Shown here in pieces: positions 10,097-18,089 of a stretch of DNA of 48,192 nucleotides. The notes beneath the pieces were generated by a model. That model saw only the letters and a program-made list of their open reading frames with translations, did no database searches and had not been told where the DNA came from. Position 1 is the first letter of the stretch; the number at the start of each line of letters is the position of its first letter. A program made the translations under genes and the position numbers. Source of the DNA: Actinomadura roseirufa (GTDB taxonomy: Bacteria; Actinomycetota; Actinomycetes; Streptosporangiales; Streptosporangiaceae); the NCBI RefSeq assembly GCF_900659635.1, contig NZ_CAACVB010000035.1:1-48192 (forward strand), written 5' to 3'.

Positions 10097-10145
10097 GTAC
10101 CCCATGCCGCCACCCGGCGTCGCCGGGTGGCGGCATGAAGGGTAC
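10097..10145. terminator. Very strong bidirectional hairpin terminator
   Basis: A perfect 16-base inverted repeat (arms 10103-10118 and 10122-10137, loop GTC) is extended by six more pairs (GTACCC with GGGTAC) across a two-base bulge. It lies between the convergent pst operon and the XRE regulator gene, where termination from both sides is expected. No U-tract follows, as is common in high-GC actinobacteria. The rest of the 9956-10291 gap shows no convincing gene. Confidence 0.7.
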
Positions 10146-10291
10146 TCGTCGTTCACTGTCCGCTTCTGACCAGGCATCATCGCGGGATGACGCGGGCCCT
10201 CGTGGAAATGTCCGCCGCAAGCGTGGTCCGACTCTTTTGGCCGCATTATTCGCCTGCGGGTCAGGTGGGTGCGAGATCAGGCCGGTGCAGG

Positions 10292-11587
10292 TCAGGGGCC
10301 GGGTTCTGTTAGTCCGGGATCGGCAAGGCAGAGCCTGGTGTGGGCTTGGACCCACTGCTCGATCTCGGCATCGGTGCCACCGCACCCGGCGATATATGCG
10401 CACACCAGCTCGCGCTTGGGCAGTTTGCCGTTGCTTCCGATCGTGGAGAAGGAGGCATAGGAGTAGGGACGGTCCACGCGCGGGTGCCTGGCGCAGACCT
10501 TGGCCATGTCCCGCAACGGCCGCTCGCCCTTGTAGACACGGAACGCCTTCATCTGGGTGACGAACTCGACGTGGTCGGTGGCCGTGGCCGGGTCGGGTGG
10601 CCGGACCCAGGGCCCACCCTGCTCTTCGTGCGGACGCGGGGGCTCGCCGGCGCGGATCTCGGTACCCGTCTCCCGGTCCATGCCGTCACCGCCGGGCAGA
10701 TCTCCCGGCTCGGCCTGCGGCTCCCCGTCCCGTTCGCCGGCGGTGCGAGCGGGCGGCGGTGACGGGCCCGCGTCACCCGCCTGCCCCTCCGGCGACCATA
10801 ACGCCCACGCCGGAGGGGACGCCGCGGTCGTGCGCGGTCGGCGCTCACCCCGGGGCGCGGGCCGGCGCGGCGTCCAGTCGTCGCCCGGGAACGTCGGCGG
10901 GCCGGTCTCCCGGCCGGACGGTGGTGCGCCATCGGAAGGCGGCGCCGCATCTGGATGCTGTGCCGTATCCGGATGCGGTGCCGTACCGGAAAGCGATGCC
11001 CTATCGGAGAACGTCGCCGCGTCGGAAGGCGGCGCCATACCGGAAGGCAGTGCCATACCGGAAGGCAGTGCCATACCGGAAGGCAGCGCCATCTCGGAAG
11101 GCGGGCCCGTGCCGGAAGGCGGCGCCGCATCGGAAGGCTGTGCCGCGTCGGAAGGCTGCGCCGCATCGGAAGGCAGCGCAGTACCGGAGGGCGGCGCCGT
11201 GTCCGAGGGTGCCGCCGTGCCGGAAGGCGATGCCGTACCGGCGGGACCACCGGCCGCCTGGATTCGGTCGAACAGGTCCTGAGCGACCCGCACATCGGTC
11301 TTGGACGCGCCACAGGCGCGCAGCACGGCGTCCAAGTCCCTCCAGGTGATGCCGGAGAACCTGCCCTGCAAGATCCGGTGCACCTTTCCCTCCGGGACGC
11401 CTTCCTGGGTGGCCTTGGCGATGACCCCGCCGCGGGCGCCGCGTCCCGCGAACAGCGCGGTGAAGTAGACGCCGATGATGAGGCCGTGCAGCCTCTTCTG
11501 CGGGCTCTCGTTCGGATGGACGTCCTCCAGGAACCCTTCAACGTCGCGGAAGGTCTTCTTGTCCGGTGCCCGCCTCAAGGGGCTCAT
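10292..11587 (-). CDS. XRE-type regulator with two helical DNA-binding-like domains and a hexapeptide-repeat linker
   Basis: 431 residues. Residues 1-115 form a helical domain (KRLHGLIIGVYFTALFAG, then HRILQGRFSGITWRDLDAVL) with the look of a sequence-specific binding fold. The last 85 residues (FVTQMKAFRVYKGERPLRDM, then YSYASFSTIGSNGKLPKREL) match the short actinobacterial helix-turn-helix domain found at the N-terminus of many signalling proteins (family pattern F...L..L....G.SYR.L). Between them lie about 20 hexapeptides of the PSGMAL/PSDAAQ type and a disordered charged stretch. A DNA-binding or sensing role is likely but the target is unknown. Its promoter would lie upstream of a 40-codon ORF on the same strand. 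Confidence 0.6.
   Translation of the reverse strand: MSPLRRAPDKKTFRDVEGFLEDVHPNESPQKRLHGLIIGVYFTALFAGRGARGGVIAKATQEGVPEGKVHRILQGRFSGITWRDLDAVLRACGASKTDVRVAQDLFDRIQAAGGPAGTASPSGTAAPSDTAPPSGTALPSDAAQPSDAAQPSDAAPPSGTGPPSEMALPSGMALPSGMALPSGMAPPSDAATFSDRASLSGTAPHPDTAQHPDAAPPSDGAPPSGRETGPPTFPGDDWTPRRPAPRGERRPRTTAASPPAWALWSPEGQAGDAGPSPPPARTAGERDGEPQAEPGDLPGGDGMDRETGTEIRAGEPPRPHEEQGGPWVRPPDPATATDHVEFVTQMKAFRVYKGERPLRDMAKVCARHPRVDRPYSYASFSTIGSNGKLPKRELVCAYIAGCGGTDAEIEQWVQAHTRLCLADPGLTEPGP
10921..11238. repeat. 18-bp tandem repeats inside the XRE regulator gene
   Basis: About 17 units of 18 bases, plus-strand form like CATACCGGAAGGCAGTGC. The three units ending near 11095 are almost identical and the outer ones are diverged. 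The period keeps the reading frame and encodes the hexapeptide linker. Confidence 0.9.
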
Positions 11588-11617
11588 CAGGGTGTCGGTG
11601 TCGCGGGTCGGCGCCGG

Positions 11618-11740
11618 TCACCGGCCCCCCACCGCCCGCGGGCGGCACCCGGCGTGCGGGTCCCCCGAGAGACGGGGATCGTGCGGGGCGCGGCCGGCCG
11701 GCCGGGCCGGGGCCGTGCTCGCCGGGAGGAGTGAACGCAT
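11618..11740 (-). CDS. Possible 40-residue leader ORF upstream of the XRE regulator
   Basis: An ATG at 11740 is preceded by AAGGAG with a six-base spacer, the best ribosome site in this region. It reads 40 Pro/Arg/Ala-rich residues (start MRSLLPASTAPARPAG) and stops 30 bases before the regulator's start. A TTGACA element lies upstream on the same strand at 11789-11794, with no clear -10. The peptide matches nothing I know and could be a leader peptide or a chance frame. Confidence 0.3.
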   Translation of the reverse strand: MRSLLPASTAPARPAGRAPHDPRLSGDPHAGCRPRAVGGR

Positions 11741-11879
11741 AGACATCTCCTTGTCCGTGCTCGTTCTGTGCCTGCTCGTTGGACCGGGTGTCAAAGTAAA
11801 GGCGGACCCGGTGGGTAGCGACCAACGGGTTAACCCTGGGTAATGATCCGCTTCAGGACGGGAGCATAGTCCCCGCAAC

Positions 11880-12402
11880 TACCGATCAGCATGCATCTTC
11901 CAACCCCCCTATTGGGGCATATCCGGACGATGCGGACTCACTACACCAAGCTAAACGTGAAACAGCCACTGACCTGCATGGACGTACAAGATCCCTGGTG
12001 TTCTATCTTGTTAAGTTGTGTCAGGTGGCACGAAATGAGTGACGCGCGGGGATCCAATCCGGGATGCTCATTGCGTGCGTTCGGGAGGGTGAAATCCGGA
12101 TGCACGTGCATCTCGTTGGCCGTCCGTTGGACCGGGTGCCCGCACGAGAGGCAGAACACCCGAGAACGGCATGTTCCGTAGTAGCGGCGGAACGCCGCCG
12201 GACTCCCCGGGCCGGCGCGTCAGAGGCCAGACTCGCCTCCGGCACGCGCCGGCCTCCCCGGTCCCCTATGCGTTCGTGCCCGTCCGGGCGTCCCCGGCGG
12301 AACGCGGGAACGTTCCATCCTCGCCGTGAGACGCCGCGCCGGAGCACGGCTCCGGAGGCGGCTCTGAGCGCGGCGAGACGGATGCGCTGACCGTGCGTCC
12401 GG
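11880..12402. other. Gene-free low-GC gap
   Basis: About 520 bases with visibly lower GC than the surroundings, at least to about 12060. No reading frame here has convincing actinobacterial codon use. It holds a small inverted repeat (ACAAGAT at 11986-11992 with ATCTTGT at 12005-12011) and a CCCC-TATT-GGGG hairpin near 11905-11917. It separates the regulator from the toxin cassette and may mark an insertion boundary. Confidence 0.5.
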
Positions 12403-13194
12403 TCAGTGGTATTCGAGGACGCCCTTCCGGATGTAGGCGAGGTCGTGAGGGCCCTCGACGCCCACGTACGGGCAGGAGTCCGGCCCCTCCCGCAGCGCGA
12501 GGGCGGTGTCGCCGGGGGCGATCCACAGCAGGCGGCCCGAGGCGAGCCAGGGGCGCAGGTCGAAGTCCCAGTCCGCAGGCCAGGGGATCGTGTCGGCCCA
12601 GCCCTTCCATTCGCCCGCGCCATCATAGACGTCGTACTGCTGCGTGCCCCACATGTTCTCCAGGCTCACGCCGGGCCGGGGGCCGAAGTAGGCGATGGCC
12701 CATCCGGTGTGACGGCCGACCATGACCTGCGAGATGACGGCGCGGACGTCCGCGCTCTCCAGAATGCGCGGGACGACGTACGGCGCGCCGGGACCGGGCT
12801 GGCACATGAACGGGGCGTACGTCACGGGCGGGGAGAGCCGCATGGCGCCCGTCAGCGTGAGCCACGTCGGAGGCAGGGAGGCGGGACGGCGGCGAACGGG
12901 CGACTCGTAGTTCCAGAACCAGCCGTCGAGATCGACCGGGTCCATCGGCCAGTGGAGCGCGGCGCCGGTGTGCGGGTCACGGGTGAGGGGGATCTCGGGC
13001 AGCCACTCGCGGTAGCGGTGCGTCGCCTCGTTGCGGCGTTCCCGGGCCTCGGCGAGCGACCGCGCGGTGGCCTCGGAGCCGGAATCAGCGCCGGAGTCGT
13101 CGTCGAGCCGCTCGGCGTACTCCTTCCACCGGTTGCCCAGGTCGAGCAGTTCGGCGCGCTCGGCGAGCCGTCCGGCGTCCAGGGGGCCGCTCAT
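12403..13194 (-). CDS. Candidate immunity protein for the cyclase-like toxin
   Basis: 263 residues, starting at an ATG that overlaps the toxin stop by four bases (ATGA), so the two are translationally coupled. The N-terminal third is helical and charged. The rest is Trp/Pro-rich and beta-like, with the run TGWAIAYFGPRPGVSLENMW and a C-terminal segment RLLWIAPGDTALALREGPD. No signal peptide or membrane helix is seen, as expected for a cytoplasmic immunity factor. I recognise no named family. The immunity role is inferred only from its position directly after a toxin gene and from the coupling; it could instead be an accessory protein. Confidence 0.6.
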   Translation of the reverse strand: MSGPLDAGRLAERAELLDLGNRWKEYAERLDDDSGADSGSEATARSLAEARERRNEATHRYREWLPEIPLTRDPHTGAALHWPMDPVDLDGWFWNYESPVRRRPASLPPTWLTLTGAMRLSPPVTYAPFMCQPGPGAPYVVPRILESADVRAVISQVMVGRHTGWAIAYFGPRPGVSLENMWGTQQYDVYDGAGEWKGWADTIPWPADWDFDLRPWLASGRLLWIAPGDTALALREGPDSCPYVGVEGPHDLAYIRKGVLEYH

Positions 13195-14087
13195 AGGGGT
13201 GCTCCGTCTCCGCGGGCCAGAGACATCGGCCTGTGCGGAGTGAACCGCACCAGGGGCTCCATACTCGGATTGGCCGGCGAGTGGTTGTAGTCGATCGTGT
13301 CGTAGATGCCCCGGTTGACCTCGTTCTCAGGCACCCAGTACTTGTGCGCGCCGTGGTTGACGCCCATGTCGTTGTCCATCATCTCTTGGATCGTCCGGTC
13401 GTATTCTTCAGGCGTCAGCCGCTCCCCGCTCGGGTGATGGCGGATGTCGTACAGGTCGTTGTCCCCCGCGAACGGCTTGACCTGGCCGTCCTTGGGATCG
13501 ACGCCCCGGACGACGCCGTCGTCGCCGACCTGGAGCTTGCCCTTACGGCCGTACTCCTCCATCGCGCCCCGCTGGTCGTAGTACTCCTTGTACCGCTGCC
13601 GGTAGCGGTTGTTGAGCCCGTCCCAGTCCTTGTCGGACATCCCGTCCGGCTTGGTCTTCGGAAGGGGCTCGGGCTTGAAGTAGCCCACCTGTCCTTCCTT
13701 GCCCTTGAGGTCGGGCCTGAGCATCACGTCGTACTTGTTGATGGTCTTCGACTTGACGTGCTGGGGCTTGGGGATCGCGTTGCCGTGCCTGAGGTGCCGC
13801 AGCGAGTCGGGGTTGACCGGACGGACGTCGATCTGCAGATTCCTGCGCTCGGCGTAGTCCTGGAACTTCTTCTGGTCCTTGCGCCGGATGCCCCACCTGT
13901 TCTGGACGTCGCGCGGGCTGTCCGGCCGGGGTCGCGCCGCCCCGCCGAGGTTGCCGCGCCGCGAGCCGCGCGGCGGCCCCTGATGGCGCGGCCGGCGCAG
14001 GAACCTGGAGGCCGCCCGGCCGATGATGCCACCGGCCCCGCCCCCCGCACCGCCGCCGCCCCTACCGCCGCCCCGGGTGCGTGCCAC
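13191..14087 (-). CDS. Edema factor/CyaA-like nucleotidyl cyclase toxin domain protein
   Basis: 298 residues from GTG 14087, with AGGAGG six bases upstream. Residues 1-55 are Gly/Arg-rich linker. Residues about 65-260 follow the order of motifs in the anthrax edema factor/CyaA/ExoY cyclase family: WGIRR...FQDYAERRNLQIDVRPVNP, then catalytic-type lysines and histidine in IPK107PQH110VK112SK. GQVGYFKP (cf. GLQAGYIP in CyaA) and DDGVVRG follow, then the metal-binding pair in GD209ND211LYDI and the histidine of NHGAHK (H245). The asparagine six residues after that histidine in CyaA and edema factor is tryptophan here. The toxin is predicted to make cyclic nucleotides from NTPs in a target cell. 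The family is assigned from memory of the motifs; substrate and activator are unknown. Confidence 0.72.
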   Translation of the reverse strand: MARTRGGGRGGGGAGGGAGGIIGRAASRFLRRPRHQGPPRGSRRGNLGGAARPRPDSPRDVQNRWGIRRKDQKKFQDYAERRNLQIDVRPVNPDSLRHLRHGNAIPKPQHVKSKTINKYDVMLRPDLKGKEGQVGYFKPEPLPKTKPDGMSDKDWDGLNNRYRQRYKEYYDQRGAMEEYGRKGKLQVGDDGVVRGVDPKDGQVKPFAGDNDLYDIRHHPSGERLTPEEYDRTIQEMMDNDMGVNHGAHKYWVPENEVNRGIYDTIDYNHSPANPSMEPLVRFTPHRPMSLARGDGAPL

Positions 14088-14146
14088 CGCGAGCCTCCTG
14101 TGTCGTCCTCGCCGCCGAACGTTCGCTCCCGGGCCGTGTCACCCTG

Positions 14147-14211
14147 TTGAGCCGCCCAGTTGAGCCGCCCAGTTGAGCCGCCCAGTTGAGCCGCCCTGTT
14201 GAACCGCCCCT
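14147..14211. repeat. 13-bp tandem repeat between secretion-domain and toxin genes
   Basis: Five units of 13 bases (TTGAGCCGCCCAG; three identical, then two diverged). The array fills half of the gap between the WXG100-like gene and the toxin gene. In the toxin frame the unit nearest the toxin supplies a TGA, so the array helps separate the two reading frames. Confidence 0.9.
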
Positions 14212-14215
14212 CGGG

Positions 14216-14710
14216 TCACCCTTCGAGGATCGCTTCCAGGGCCATCGAGATGAGCTGGTCGATGATCAAGCTCGCGATCTCCTTGAAGATCGGGATCTCG
14301 GCCAGCGAGGCGCCGAAGGTCGGCACGGCGGTCGCGATCGCCTGGGCGATCTCCGCGGCCAGCAGGGCCAGCTGGACGATCGTGTTGATCTTGAGGGCGA
14401 GCACGATGGCCGCGCACACCATCAGCCCGGCGCCGATGAGCTGCCCGGCGGTGCGGGCGTCCTCCAGGTTGGCGTGCGGCGCCTCGGCGCCGCCCCACGC
14501 CTGCTGGAAGGCGGCGATCCCCTCGGCCCGGCCCGCCGTCGCGACGAGCTGGGCGTGGCCGTGGGCCTCCCCGACCGGCTCGCCGAGGGTACCGGCGAAC
14601 CCGAGCCACGCCTGGCCCATGTCGACGAGCTTGCTCTCGTCGGCCTCCGGCCACGTGTAGCCCAGCATCGACAGGAGGGACGCCAGTTCACCCGGCAGCT
14701 GCATGCCCAT
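14216..14710 (-). CDS. WXG100-like secretion-domain protein
   Basis: 164 residues, starting one base inside the upstream gene's stop (TGATG). The sequence is the helical N-terminal domain seen on many actinobacterial polymorphic toxins and CpnT-like proteins: LLSMLGYTWPEADESKL, GQAWLGFAGTL and FQQAWGG. These are followed by a long hydrophobic segment (GLMVCAAIVLALKINTIVQL) and IFKEIASLIIDQLISMALEA. In relatives this domain is often fused to a C-terminal toxin. Here it stops at EG and the toxin is a separate gene in another frame. It probably pairs with the WXG100 protein upstream and targets the effector to a type VII secretion system encoded elsewhere. Confidence 0.8.
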   Translation of the reverse strand: MGMQLPGELASLLSMLGYTWPEADESKLVDMGQAWLGFAGTLGEPVGEAHGHAQLVATAGRAEGIAAFQQAWGGAEAPHANLEDARTAGQLIGAGLMVCAAIVLALKINTIVQLALLAAEIAQAIATAVPTFGASLAEIPIFKEIASLIIDQLISMALEAILEG

Positions 14711-15033
14711 CAGAGGAGCTCCCTGACCCTGTTGACCTCCAGATGCGAGGTGTCCTCCGACTCGCGGTAGACCTGGGCCATCTCCTGGACGCCCTCCGCG
14801 TGCTCGGCGACGCCGTCCGCGTTGTCCCCGAGACATTCCTCGAAGATCCCGAGAATGGCCTGGTAGCAGCCGCCGATGAGCGAGCCGATGTCGTCGCCGC
14901 CCCACGGCTCGCCGAACGAGCCGAGCTCGGTCCTGAACTTCTCCCAGTGCGCGTTCACGTTCCGGGCGGCCGTACCGAGGTCACGGCCGTTCTTCAGCAG
15001 CTGCTGGTGGTCGATCCGGAGTTCGGGTGCCAT
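14710..15033 (-). CDS. WXG100 family protein
   Basis: 107 residues, all helical, with the turn motif as PWGGDDIG near residue 43 between two helices. It lacks a signal peptide, as expected for a type VII secretion substrate or chaperone. The C-terminal half (GVAEHAEGVQEMAQVYRESE) is the usual second helix with a YxxxE-like end (Y-R-E-S-E), similar to the secretion signal of this family. It overlaps the WXG100-like gene by one base, so both should be made together and may form a heterodimer. No secretion ATPase or EccB-E homologue is present in the window. Confidence 0.85.
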   Translation of the reverse strand: MAPELRIDHQQLLKNGRDLGTAARNVNAHWEKFRTELGSFGEPWGGDDIGSLIGGCYQAILGIFEECLGDNADGVAEHAEGVQEMAQVYRESEDTSHLEVNRVRELL

Positions 15034-15086
15034 GGCGATCTCCTGACGCCGGTGCTCTACAGGGGTCGGGTCTCTTTGGGACGGGT

Positions 15087-15932
15087 CTATTTGGGTTGGG
15101 CGCTGTCCATCAGCGCGCGGAGGGAGGCGACGTAGCCGTCGAGGAGCCGGAGGCCGGTGTCCTGCGCCTCGCGGACGGACGCCAGGAACTCCGGCGAGGG
15201 CTCGGCGGCCCGGCGGGCGCTCTTCTCCGCTTCGGCGAGGGCGGTGTTGACGGCCGCGCGCACGCCTTCGGCGATCTCGGCGGTGCCGAGCCGGGGAGCC
15301 GGGTGAGAAGCGGGGCGGGGGGCCGGGTGAGGATCAGGGCGGGGGACGAGGTCCAGTGTCACGACCCGTCCGTCCGAGGACGCCGTGGCGGCGACGCGGC
15401 CGTCCGGCGACCGGCCCTCGGAGTGTGCGCGGGCCGGGGTCTCCTTGGCCGCGTCAAGGGCGGCGCGGGCCCACTGGAGCAGCCCTTCGATGTCCGGCGG
15501 CTCGAATGAGCCGCGCATGGTGGCGCGCTGGTTGATCTGCGCGACGGCCTCTCCGAGGGAGCCCGTCACGCGCGACATTCCTAACAGTCCTTCGGACAGA
15601 ACGGAGTCGAGCGCCCGGCGGATGGCGTCCATGTCCGGTGGCGGATCGGCCGGCGTGTTCTCCGTCCGGGGGCGGGCCCGTTCCAATGCCGCATTGATGA
15701 CGGCGGTGAGCCGGGCGGCCAGCTCGTCCGGTTCTTCGCGTAACAGCCGGCCATCAAGATCGATTTCCGTCACTCGCCGGGTTTCCGCGATCACGCGAAT
15801 GCGTTCGTCCGCGGAGACCGCGATCCCCCGATCGGGGACGGCCACGGCCTCGGCCGCCGGCTCGGCCGTTTCCCCGCAGGCCCGCCGAAGTGCCGCCAGC
15901 CTACGGCGTGCGTGATCGACGCGTTCGTCCAT
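15087..15932 (-). CDS. YbaB/EbfC-like protein, two tandem domains
   Basis: 281 residues from ATG 15932. Two YbaB-like units can be seen. One is around residues 45-110 (VSADERIRVIAETRRVTEID, then LTAVINAALERAR). The second is around 185-250 (DGRVAATASSDGRVVTLDLV, then IAEGVRAAVNTALAEAEKSA). A helical insert lies between them and a His/Pro-rich linker follows. YbaB-type proteins are common partners of WXG100 genes in actinobacteria. Their role there is not established; DNA binding or chaperoning is possible. It is the first gene of the five-gene cassette, 53 bases before the WXG100 gene, and the likely promoter is just upstream. Confidence 0.7.
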   Translation of the reverse strand: MDERVDHARRRLAALRRACGETAEPAAEAVAVPDRGIAVSADERIRVIAETRRVTEIDLDGRLLREEPDELAARLTAVINAALERARPRTENTPADPPPDMDAIRRALDSVLSEGLLGMSRVTGSLGEAVAQINQRATMRGSFEPPDIEGLLQWARAALDAAKETPARAHSEGRSPDGRVAATASSDGRVVTLDLVPRPDPHPAPRPASHPAPRLGTAEIAEGVRAAVNTALAEAEKSARRAAEPSPEFLASVREAQDTGLRLLDGYVASLRALMDSAQPK

Positions 15933-16613
15933 GCCCCGTCCACGCCCCCTCGCAAACAAGATCAACAAGGCGTGATTGTACCTGTCAGAAGCACCGATAG
16001 GCACTTGCATTGGAAACTTCTTCGGCAATCGCCGCCCATGACGCAATTCCTCACACCATGAAAATGCCCCTTCCGGCGGCGGAGACGGAAGCTCTCGCAC
16101 CCAATCCCGCGTCGCTGACCAGGGAAAACAATGACCGCACAGCGGCGGCGGCAGGAGGTGACGCATACCGCTTCGGACGCGGCGCGGGGCGTCCACGCGG
16201 ATCGAGATACCGATCGAGTGGCGCGTCGTCCCGGACCCGCCGCGCCACCGGACCGGCAACGAAGATCAACTCGACTCGCCCGGTTGCGGAGCGCGAGGCC
16301 ATGCTGACCCGGCGAATAATCGCATCGGAATTCGTCCCTCCCTGGGGTGGATCCGTCTCAGATGAGTCATGCCGGGCCCCTACGACTATGTCTTGGGCGG
16401 AAAGACGATGATGCGGTTGATCGCGAGGCTGCGACCCAGGTGATAGCGCTTGCCCCGGTCCTTCCGGTGTCGGGCAAGGCGTGGCGAGGATTACCGCTCA
16501 GGGCCGCCCGGATGTGCGCCGAGAACCGGACGCACAAGACGCCGCGAGGAGTTCGAGCGCATCTTCGGCGGATTCAACTCGTGGAGCCCCGGCATGGTGG
16601 ACGTCCCGTCCGG
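15933..16613. other. Intergenic region upstream of the toxin cassette
   Basis: About 680 bases between the cassette start and the P450 stop. The open frames on either strand have poor codon use or no ribosome site, and I see no family match. It holds the cassette promoter on its left side. Confidence 0.5.
15975..15980 (-). promoter_or_regulatory. Candidate -10 element for the toxin cassette
   Basis: TACAAT on the minus strand, 43 bases before the YbaB-like ATG. No good -35 hexamer lies at 17-18 bases. It is the only TATAAT-like element close to the cassette. Confidence 0.35.
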
Positions 16614-17987
16614 TCACCGCTCCGCGCGGGTCAGGCGACATGTCATGGACGTCGGCAGAAGGGTGGGACCGAAGTCGATGCCCACCCCGTCCAGATCCGG
16701 GACATGCGGGGTGTATCCGGTGCACAGGTGCGCCGCGGTCAGAAGCAGGATGCTCAGGCCGAGCTGGGCGCCCATGCATCCGCGCGGGCCCGCGCCAAAG
16801 GGGAGGTAGGCGTACGGCGCGTGCGGACGGTCGGCGGACGACCAGCGGCCGGGGTCGAACCGCTCCGGCCGTCGCCACCAGCGCGGGTCGTGATGCAGGA
16901 GGTACGGGCTGACCATGACCGCGGTCTTCGGAGGGATCGTGAACCCCGCCAGCGTGGTCCGGGTGATCGTGTCGCGTCCCAGCAGCCAGGCGGGAGGGTG
17001 GACGCGCAGCACCTCGTGGACGAACGACGTGGTGTACGGCAGGACGCGCTCCGGATGCGTGCACAGCGCCTTGGAATCGGCGGCGGTCACCTCCGCGCGG
17101 ATGCGCTCGCGCGCCTCGTCCTGTGCGGCCAGCTGGTAGAGCAGCCAGCACCATGACCCGCCCATGGTGCCGAGGGCTCCCAGGGCCGTCATGCTCACCG
17201 CGGCCTGTGCGACGTCGGCGGGCAGCTCCTCCCCCCGGTCGCGCAGGGCCTGCACCAGGGCGACGGGCCCCTCACCCGCGACGGAGCGGTCGTCCGGCGC
17301 CTCCAGCAGGGCCGTGACGCGGTCGCGGAGGCGCTGGTCACTGGAGTCCAGCTCGCGGCGCAGGCGGCTCGGCCACCAGCGGGGCACCCGGCCGGCGGCG
17401 GCGGCGCGCCCGCTCTGGGCGAAGGCGTCCAGCAGCGCGGCCTGCAAGGCGGGGTCGGGCCGGGGCAGGTAGAGCGGGAGCAGGGCGCGCACACTGAACT
17501 CCCAGGCCCGCTCGGCCGGGTCGAAGGGCGCGTCCTCCAGCGCCGCGAGCCCGGCGGCCACGGCGTGGGCCACGGAGGGAAGGCGCTCGGGCAGGGCCGC
17601 AGGCCTCATCCCCGGGAGGGCCGCCTGGCGGGTCCGCATCCACTGGCGGGTCTGGTCCTCGGTGGGGAAGCGGCGGCCCCGGAGCGTGTCGGTGTTGGGC
17701 ACGGAGTCGCGGTTGGTCCGCGTGAGCACCTGCTGGACGAGGGCGGGATCGGTCACCACCACCACGCCGGTGTCGAACCGGAACACGTCCCCGTAACGCT
17801 CCCGGCACTCGGTCAGGAAGCCGGGCGGGTCGGCCTCGTAGGCGGCCACGTGGCGGCCGAGCAGCCCACCGGACGGGCCGGGAATCCGAGGCTCCGGGGA
17901 CCGGCGCCCGAACACCGCCCCCGCGTTGAACACCGTCCGTCCCTTGAACACCGGCCGTCCCTTAAACACTGGCCGTCCCTTGAACAT
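16614..17987 (-). CDS. Cytochrome P450 with atypical oxygen-activation motif
   Basis: 457 residues from ATG 17987, or 433 from GTG 17915, which has a better ribosome site and avoids the repetitive N-terminus. The heme loop is FGAGPRGCMG with the ligand Cys404. The K-helix ExxR is E325-V-L-R328 in EVLRVHPPAWLLGR, and the C-helix WxxxR is W116-R120. The I-helix reads ALGTMGG, so the usual acidic residue before the threonine seems to be glycine. That change is seen in some P450s that couple aromatic side chains rather than hydroxylate. No ferredoxin or reductase gene is nearby. A 26-codon ORF with a strong ribosome site lies 102 bases upstream, raising the possibility of a P450-modified peptide. 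Confidence 0.9.
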   Translation of the reverse strand: MFKGRPVFKGRPVFKGRTVFNAGAVFGRRSPEPRIPGPSGGLLGRHVAAYEADPPGFLTECRERYGDVFRFDTGVVVVTDPALVQQVLTRTNRDSVPNTDTLRGRRFPTEDQTRQWMRTRQAALPGMRPAALPERLPSVAHAVAAGLAALEDAPFDPAERAWEFSVRALLPLYLPRPDPALQAALLDAFAQSGRAAAAGRVPRWWPSRLRRELDSSDQRLRDRVTALLEAPDDRSVAGEGPVALVQALRDRGEELPADVAQAAVSMTALGALGTMGGSWCWLLYQLAAQDEARERIRAEVTAADSKALCTHPERVLPYTTSFVHEVLRVHPPAWLLGRDTITRTTLAGFTIPPKTAVMVSPYLLHHDPRWWRRPERFDPGRWSSADRPHAPYAYLPFGAGPRGCMGAQLGLSILLLTAAHLCTGYTPHVPDLDGVGIDFGPTLLPTSMTCRLTRAER

Positions 17988-17997
17988 TGGCCATCCC
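17926..17997. repeat. 18-bp tandem repeat at the P450 start
   Basis: Four units of 18 bases (type TTGAACACCGGCCGTCCC). They encode FKGRPV-like hexapeptides at the annotated N-terminus of the P450 and continue just upstream of the ATG. Confidence 0.9.
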
Positions 17998-18089
17998 TGA
18001 TCGTCGCGGTCCGGCGGCGGGGCCCGGGGCGCGGCGGGGGCGGCGCCGGGACCGTGCGCCCGGCGCCGCCGTCGCGCGGCCGGATCAGA

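Noticed and set aside
10921..11238. Regular repeats that could suggest a CRISPR array
   Set aside because: Units are contiguous at 18 bp with no spacers, and they encode a hexapeptide linker; no cas genes are present.
14139..14654. 171-codon frame overlapping the WXG100-like gene and the 13-bp array
   Set aside because: Out-of-frame shadow; the WXG100-like sequence in the other frame is unmistakable.
16010..16411. Open frames in the gap upstream of the toxin cassette
   Set aside because: No ribosome site, no family match and atypical codon use on either strand.
16408..16443. An 11-residue ORF MMRLIARLRPR on the plus strand, somewhat like the start of the P450-linked peptide
   Set aside because: Too short, with a weak ribosome site and opposite orientation; resemblance probably chance.
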